A stretch of 64,000 bases of DNA. It comes from JAJXTN01 sp038230895. Its GTDB lineage: Bacteria; Patescibacteriota; Saccharimonadia; Saccharimonadales; UBA4665. The position numbers and the translations under genes are program-made. This document shows positions 63,930 through 64,000 of this stretch, piece after piece. The stretch is from NCBI GenBank assembly GCA_038230895.1, contig JBBRMJ010000004.1, forward strand, positions 3,839 to 67,838. Direction: 5' to 3'. Position 1 is the stretch's first letter. Every line of letters starts with the position of its first letter. The notes under the pieces are model-generated. The model worked only from the letters and a program-made list of their open reading frames with translations. It did not search any database and was not told the DNA's origin.

Positions 63930-64000
63930 ATGGCAACACCCGCAACTCCGTCTCTCGAAACCATCGTCAGCCTCTGTAAACGCCGGGGGTTTATCTTCCA
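63930..64000 (+). CDS. glyS: Glycyl-tRNA synthetase (alpha2 type), N-terminal fragment
   Basis: 23 complete codons before the window ends. The start MATPATPSLETIVSLCKRRG followed by FIF matches the opening of the single-chain, eukaryote/archaea-like dimeric GlyRS (SL..IV.LCKRRGFIF). Truncated by the window edge. Confidence 0.88.
   Translation, partial: MATPATPSLETIVSLCKRRGFIF

Noticed and set aside
1..64000. UGA recoding as in Gracilibacteria or Absconditabacteria
   Set aside because: RF2 is encoded and several well-defined genes end in TGA (for example xseB and the regulator before recO) with no in-frame TGA inside conserved domains.

Overview
This window reads as a contiguous chromosomal segment of a Candidate Phyla Radiation (Patescibacteria) bacterium, most likely Saccharibacteria (TM7) or a close relative. 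The evidence is the small, tightly packed housekeeping set, very large Thr/Ser/Gly/Asn-rich surface proteins, a class I (archaeal-type) lysyl-tRNA synthetase, an alpha2-type glycyl-tRNA synthetase start, a short ProRS and a zinc-free L31. Both RF1 and RF2 are encoded and TGA is used as a stop, which argues against the UGA-recoding CPR lineages (Gracilibacteria, Absconditabacteria). The phylum call is an inference from gene content; no rRNA gene is present.

Layout. 1-11.6 kb: three cell-surface or membrane-anchored proteins: the 3' part of a giant repetitive protein, an 18-repeat kelch protein and a single-pass membrane protein. 11.6-14.7 kb: a REP-like inverted repeat, a 40-residue ORF, and parA and parB separated by an antisense hypothetical gene. 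14.7-22.3 kb: envelope genes (membrane-anchored GH26-like glycosidase, signal peptidase I, LytR-CpsA-Psr protein, membrane protein, HtrA protease). 22.6-25.4 kb, minus strand: rpmE, a four-helix-bundle gene, prfA, prmC. 26.3-32.9 kb: rpsB-tsf-frr, a second four-helix-bundle gene, rseP, a CPBP protease, proS, greA. 32.9-41.3 kb: lysS (class I), several hypotheticals, a zincin, DUF427-msrA, a HAD phosphatase, a Cys-containing PD-(D/E)XK nuclease, serS, hpf. 41.4-53.3 kb: secA, an M16 peptidase, prfB, ftsE-ftsX, a secreted CHAP protein, an S41 protease, pyrG. 53.4-64 kb: a response regulator, an FHA protein, rpmA, a THUMP/TRM11-like methyltransferase, a UPF0104 protein, xseA-xseB, a FAM173-like methyltransferase, a degenerate sensor/regulator pair, recO, two similar two-TM proteins and the start of glyS.

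Most notable pattern: five inverted-repeat elements whose arms are built from 7-bp quasi-repeats. The heptamer differs at each locus (TAGGTTA, GGGTTTC, GAGCTTG, GTAGACN, GATTTAC), but the 7-bp period and the inverted layout are kept. Two of the five enclose a stand-alone four-helix-bundle (S23/IVS-type) gene inserted in otherwise conventional translation operons (rpmE-prfA and frr-rseP); the other three are gene-less. They look like an autonomous/non-autonomous mobile or copying system. A second, unrelated family of four intergenic cruciform-like elements shares an apical cGTAC(C)-loop-GTACg hairpin with locus-specific outer arms. A third pattern is the placement of -10 boxes (often TGC-TATAAT) only 5-9 bases before the start codon of many first-in-operon genes, which implies widespread leaderless transcripts, while operon-internal genes often keep Shine-Dalgarno sequences.

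Functionally the window combines translation (S2, EF-Ts, RRF, RF1, RF2, L27, L31, four aminoacyl-tRNA synthetases, HPF), secretion and envelope proteolysis (SecA, SPase I, HtrA, RseP, CtpA, M16), wall remodelling at division (FtsEX with a secreted CHAP/coiled-coil hydrolase, LCP ligase) and surface structures suited to attachment.
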